In this document: one piece after another, positions 61,440 through 64,000 of the stretch | Position numbering within the stretch: the stretch's first letter is position 1 | How the letters are laid out: each line of letters opens with the position of its first letter | Assembly: GCA_947625305.1 (NCBI GenBank) | Contig: CANQNW010000002.1 | Coordinates: 1 to 64,000, forward strand | Source of the DNA: Candidatus Gastranaerophilales bacterium | Lineage (GTDB): Bacteria; Cyanobacteriota; Vampirovibrionia; Gastranaerophilales; Gastranaerophilaceae | Direction of reading: 5' to 3' | DNA length: 64,000 nt | Program-made: the position numbers and the translations under genes | Notes under the pieces: generated by a model | The model's input: only the letters and a program-made list of their open reading frames with translations | Databases searched by the model: none | Told to the model about the DNA's origin: nothing

Positions 61440-62999
61440 TTATCTGTTTTTAATATATGTGGAAATATCAATAACCTTATTTACTTCTTCAGGTATATAA
61501 TAATCACACGAAGCCCATAAAATTGTTTCGGGCAAATCTGTATAATTCGGGTTTTCAACAGCTTCTCTATTACATGTTCCTTTAACCATATTATTTGTCC
61601 CGTCAATTTTTGGTGAAAAATATGCACAAGATTGACAAATTTTAATCCTAAAGCCGTGCTGTGCAAGAATATCAGATATATTTTTAACGGCATCGCACAT
61701 CCTTACATAACTTTGGGCTGATTCTTGCTTTTTATTTTTATATCTAAACACCGCTTTTTTAAATCCGTCTTCGGATATTAATTCTAATCTGCAAGGAAAA
61801 ACATTTCTTCCGTTTGTAACATTTACCGGAACTGTTATTTTTTCCACATTAACTTTTTGTTGTTTTTTTAGCAATTTTAATACATCTTTTACCAATTTGC
61901 TTCCGCTGAATATTCCCGACAATGTATAAAATGGGCAGCCTGCCAGATATATTAACGGTTTTACATATAATTGAGATTTATATATAGAAACTCCAAATGT
62001 TACTGCCAGTACAACAGCTAAAAATACGGCCCAAGGGAAATCAAACAAAAAGAAATAATTAAATGAATATGTACATAATACAATTAAAAGCCCTATTAAT
62101 ATTATAGGATTAGGTTTAAACAAAGAAAATAAAAATTCGTTAAATTTAAAATTATTGAGTGCTTTAATATTAAAACAATGCATAAATAATGACAATTTAA
62201 ATATAAACTGCGGTCTTCTAACCTCATAATCAATTGATGAAACATATGTCTTAACTTCGGGAATAAATTTTGGAATATAATTAACTTTTACTAATAAAAA
62301 TGAATATTTTAATTCCGAATTTGCATCTTTAAAATCAATACACTGAACTTTTTCAAGCACCTCGTGCCTGATGGCGGTAATATCAGAATCAATAGAAACG
62401 GCAAGTCCCAAGTTTGAACGGCCGATTTTCATAATATTTGAATTGTATTCATTAACATTAGACCATACTTTATCCGAATAATCGGCATCTTCAAGAAATA
62501 TATCGGTAGAACCAACTACTACATCATTATCCTGAAGTGCTTCATTAACATTAAACAGAAAATCATTTCTAACAATTCTGTTAGCATTTAAAAATACGTA
62601 TCCGTCAACATTCTTAAAAGACATGATATTTTCCAAAAGCCAAGAGATTGCTTTATCTCTTCCGATAGGAGAATCGTCGGTTAATCGCCATAATTTTGCA
62701 CCGCCGACAAATTCAAGCTTGTTAGATGAATCATCAGTGCAGTTATCAAGAATAATGTGAATTTGATAATTGCCTTTTGGATAATTCTGCTTGTTTAACT
62801 GTTCTAAAAGATTAACTATGGTTTTCTCGTTATTGTGCGAATAAATTATTACAACAAGATTTTTATACTCTTTTTGAATATCACCCTTCTTTTTTGGCTT
62901 AAAGAAACTTGCACAGACAATTAATGCAAAATAAACCGTAAAAACCGCTACATATATAAAAACTAACGATAATATAAAAACTATAATATTATTAATCAT
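61440..62999 (-). CDS. family 2 membrane glycosyltransferase with C-terminal Cys domain
   Basis: 519 residues. Two N-terminal helices (5-28 and onward) lead to a GT2 catalytic domain (about 50-270) with VIYSHNNEKTI, ILDNCTDDSS (a DxD-like position) and EDADYSDK. Further helices follow (about 290-355). The C-terminal 100 residues carry four Cys (CQSCAYF, GTCNR, ASCDYYIP), probably a metal site. Such enzymes make surface polysaccharide or glycolipid. The Cys tail is unusual for the family. Confidence 0.8.
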   Translation of the reverse strand: MINNIIVFILSLVFIYVAVFTVYFALIVCASFFKPKKKGDIQKEYKNLVVIIYSHNNEKTIVNLLEQLNKQNYPKGNYQIHIILDNCTDDSSNKLEFVGGAKLWRLTDDSPIGRDKAISWLLENIMSFKNVDGYVFLNANRIVRNDFLFNVNEALQDNDVVVGSTDIFLEDADYSDKVWSNVNEYNSNIMKIGRSNLGLAVSIDSDITAIRHEVLEKVQCIDFKDANSELKYSFLLVKVNYIPKFIPEVKTYVSSIDYEVRRPQFIFKLSLFMHCFNIKALNNFKFNEFLFSLFKPNPIILIGLLIVLCTYSFNYFFLFDFPWAVFLAVVLAVTFGVSIYKSQLYVKPLIYLAGCPFYTLSGIFSGSKLVKDVLKLLKKQQKVNVEKITVPVNVTNGRNVFPCRLELISEDGFKKAVFRYKNKKQESAQSYVRMCDAVKNISDILAQHGFRIKICQSCAYFSPKIDGTNNMVKGTCNREAVENPNYTDLPETILWASCDYYIPEEVNKVIDISTYIKNR

Positions 63000-63116
63000 A
63001 TTTCCACCTCTATCATGATTTTAAAAAAAACAGAAGAAATTTTCCAGCATAAAATCAATTATAAAATCAATAGAATGTAAATTTTTATTAAAATTATAAC
63101 AAAGAATGTAAACATT

Positions 63117-63146
63117 TTGACAAAATTGAATTATTATAATTGTAAC
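63117..63146 (+). promoter_or_regulatory. possible promoter of the candidate sRNA
   Basis: Perfect -35 TTGACA (63117-63122) with the best -10 candidate TGTAAC (63141-63146), 18 bases away. The -10 is weak. Confidence 0.4.
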
Positions 63147-63151
63147 AAATC

Positions 63152-63206
63152 CCCAAATCTCCTCCCAAGATTATTAAGTATTAGCTGCAGTGCAGCTTTT
63201 TTTTTG
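63152..63206 (+). ncRNA. candidate sRNA with anti-Shine-Dalgarno motif
   Basis: A promoter-like TTGACA upstream, an unpaired pyrimidine motif TCTCCTCCC (63158-63166) and a terminator hairpin define about 55 bases with no ORF on the plus strand. The arrangement (CU-rich seed, then terminator stem) recalls cyanobacterial Yfr1, which has an ACUCCUC core and represses mRNAs. No upstream plus-strand gene could explain the terminator. The alternative is a minus-strand ribosome binding site. Confidence 0.4.
63183..63206 (+). terminator. rho-independent terminator
   Basis: AGCTGC (63183-63188), loop AGT, GCAGCT (63192-63197), then nine T. No plus-strand gene lies upstream. Confidence 0.8.
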
Positions 63207-63221
63207 CTTTTATACTGCTCC

Positions 63222-63249
63222 TTGCCAATTAAAAATTATGTTGTATTAT
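63222..63249 (+). promoter_or_regulatory. promoter of tRNA-Arg
   Basis: TTGCCA (63222-63227) and TATTAT (63244-63249) are 16 bases apart; transcription start would be near 63256, about 10 bases before the tRNA. Confidence 0.5.
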
Positions 63250-63265
63250 AGTAATGCACAAACTT

Positions 63266-63339
<74 letters not shown>

Positions 63340-63409
63340 TTTTACTTCCATTACAAGAAGTTTTTTTGTTAGAGGAATTCTCACATTTTTGACGCATTCA
63401 TATAGTTAT

Positions 63410-64000
63410 TCAGTTAATTTTTGCAGAATAGTAATTTATTATCTGTTCTATATTTTTCAAGCCTCTTGCGTGCTGTATTTGAGGTTTTTTAGAATATAGA
63501 AAATCACAATAACTTATTTGATTATTATCCTTACAAGCCAAATCCAGCCAAATATTATCGTGGAAATCTTGTGCATTATAATCAGGGATATTCTCACTAT
63601 AATACGGAATATAACTAACCAATTTATCAATAAAGTTTTTTCTGCCGTTATATTTAAGATAATTTTTTCTGGGTTCATAGTTATTTTGGTTATTGATTAC
63701 TTTATAAAAGGTATCAGCCAATGCTTCAGGAGTGAACTCAGGAACAAGTTCTCCGCTGTTACCGAAGAATATAGGATAATCACCTCTTGCCCATTGATTA
63801 TGCTGTTTAAATACAACAACGGGGGTATCACAACTCATTGCTTCATTTATTGCACGATTTTTTCCTTCAATTAATGATGCAAGTACACAGCATTTTGCGG
63901 AAGAATAATATTTAGGGATATCCGAGTATGTAACCCACGGCAAAAATTCAAAATGTTTTTTCAAATCACCTAATATTTCATCGACTTGTTCCATTTGACC
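63410..64000 (-). CDS. glycosyltransferase, group 1 (GT4-like), truncated by window edge
   Basis: At least 194 residues, the C-terminal part of a GT-B enzyme; the frame continues past the right edge. YSDIPKYYSSAKCCVLASLIEGKNRAINEAMSCDTPVVV is the donor-sugar-binding region (EGKNRAINEAMSC replaces the typical EGFGLVxLEAMAxG). The final 60 residues are helical. Substrate unknown. It is convergent with the tRNA. Confidence 0.75.
   Translation of the reverse strand, partial: GQMEQVDEILGDLKKHFEFLPWVTYSDIPKYYSSAKCCVLASLIEGKNRAINEAMSCDTPVVVFKQHNQWARGDYPIFFGNSGELVPEFTPEALADTFYKVINNQNNYEPRKNYLKYNGRKNFIDKLVSYIPYYSENIPDYNAQDFHDNIWLDLACKDNNQISYCDFLYSKKPQIQHARGLKNIEQIINYYSAKIN

Noticed and set aside
63120-63170. 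Minus-strand mini-ORF after the GGGAGGAG sequence
   Set aside because: Only a TTG at poor spacing would start it, giving about 20 residues; noted as an alternative to the sRNA but weak.

Overview
The window is AT-rich, tightly packed, non-photosynthetic bacterial chromosome. It encodes an envelope with KDO (kdsC/kdsD), hence a Gram-negative-type outer membrane, lipoproteins, an rpsF-ssb-rpsR operon, a flagellar/type III basal-body operon, a three-domain NifU with NifS, and many secreted or host-contact-like proteins of unknown function. This best fits a gut member of the non-photosynthetic cyanobacterial sister lineage (Vampirovibrionia/Melainabacteria, Gastranaerophilales). That placement is inferred from gene content and protein style; no marker-gene phylogeny was run.

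Layout. 1-1.6 kb: 3' -truncated rpsL with a GC-rich leader, a hypothetical protein and a frameshifted XRE regulator. 1.6-4.7 kb: five-gene minus-strand run (LapA-like, RluD, LspA, NTF2-like secreted protein, PQ-loop protein). 4.8-7.0 kb: coaX facing kdsC-kdsD. 7.1-11 kb: a polytopic protein with two WTS/RVPN domains, an HExxH zincin-like protein and a 76-residue protein. 11-15.2 kb: dprA-topA-aroE, nearly contiguous. 15.2-25.5 kb: eleven-gene flagellar operon read right to left (two FlgF/G-type rods, FlgB, FlgC, transglycosylase, FliE, FliF, a divergent FliG-like protein, FliH, FlhA, FliI), with a good sigma70-type promoter at its head. 25.6-36.5 kb: SpoIID-like protein, a protein with a 180-residue tandem repeat, zinc-ribbon protein, a 31-residue membrane ORF, cysS, a 1361-residue GH13-like protein and a PHP-like protein. 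36.5-38.6 kb: rlmN divergent from rpsF-ssb-rpsR. 38.7-45.3 kb: lipoproteins, a solute-binding protein, a kinase-like protein, an SGNH hydrolase-like protein and a GT-C glycosyltransferase. 45.3-52.4 kb: MgtE_N/FliG-like helical protein, TPR-ruvA-glgA, a Cys-rich peptide divergent from an XRE regulator, family-4 UDG, nifU-nifS. 52.4-64 kb: secreted proteins, an alpha/beta hydrolase, a CNT nucleoside transporter, XerC/D, two large unknown proteins, a GT2 glycosyltransferase, a candidate sRNA, tRNA-Arg(ACG) and a truncated GT4 glycosyltransferase.

How it may fit together. The flagellar operon encodes rod, MS-ring and export components but no flagellin, hook, FliM/N or MotAB in this window, and its FliG is hard to recognise. 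Several unrelated proteins share a short N-terminal pattern (Met, a hydrophobic/Asn-rich stretch, then F/L-x-G), and one ends in a compact kinase-like domain. Whether this export apparatus handles such proteins is a testable hypothesis, not a conclusion. The Cys-rich peptide, its divergent XRE regulator and a 16-bp direct repeat between them form a second compact candidate system. No gene-free stretch exceeds 300 bases; the longest (63000-63265) holds the candidate sRNA and the tRNA promoter. I saw no CRISPR array, transposase or prophage.
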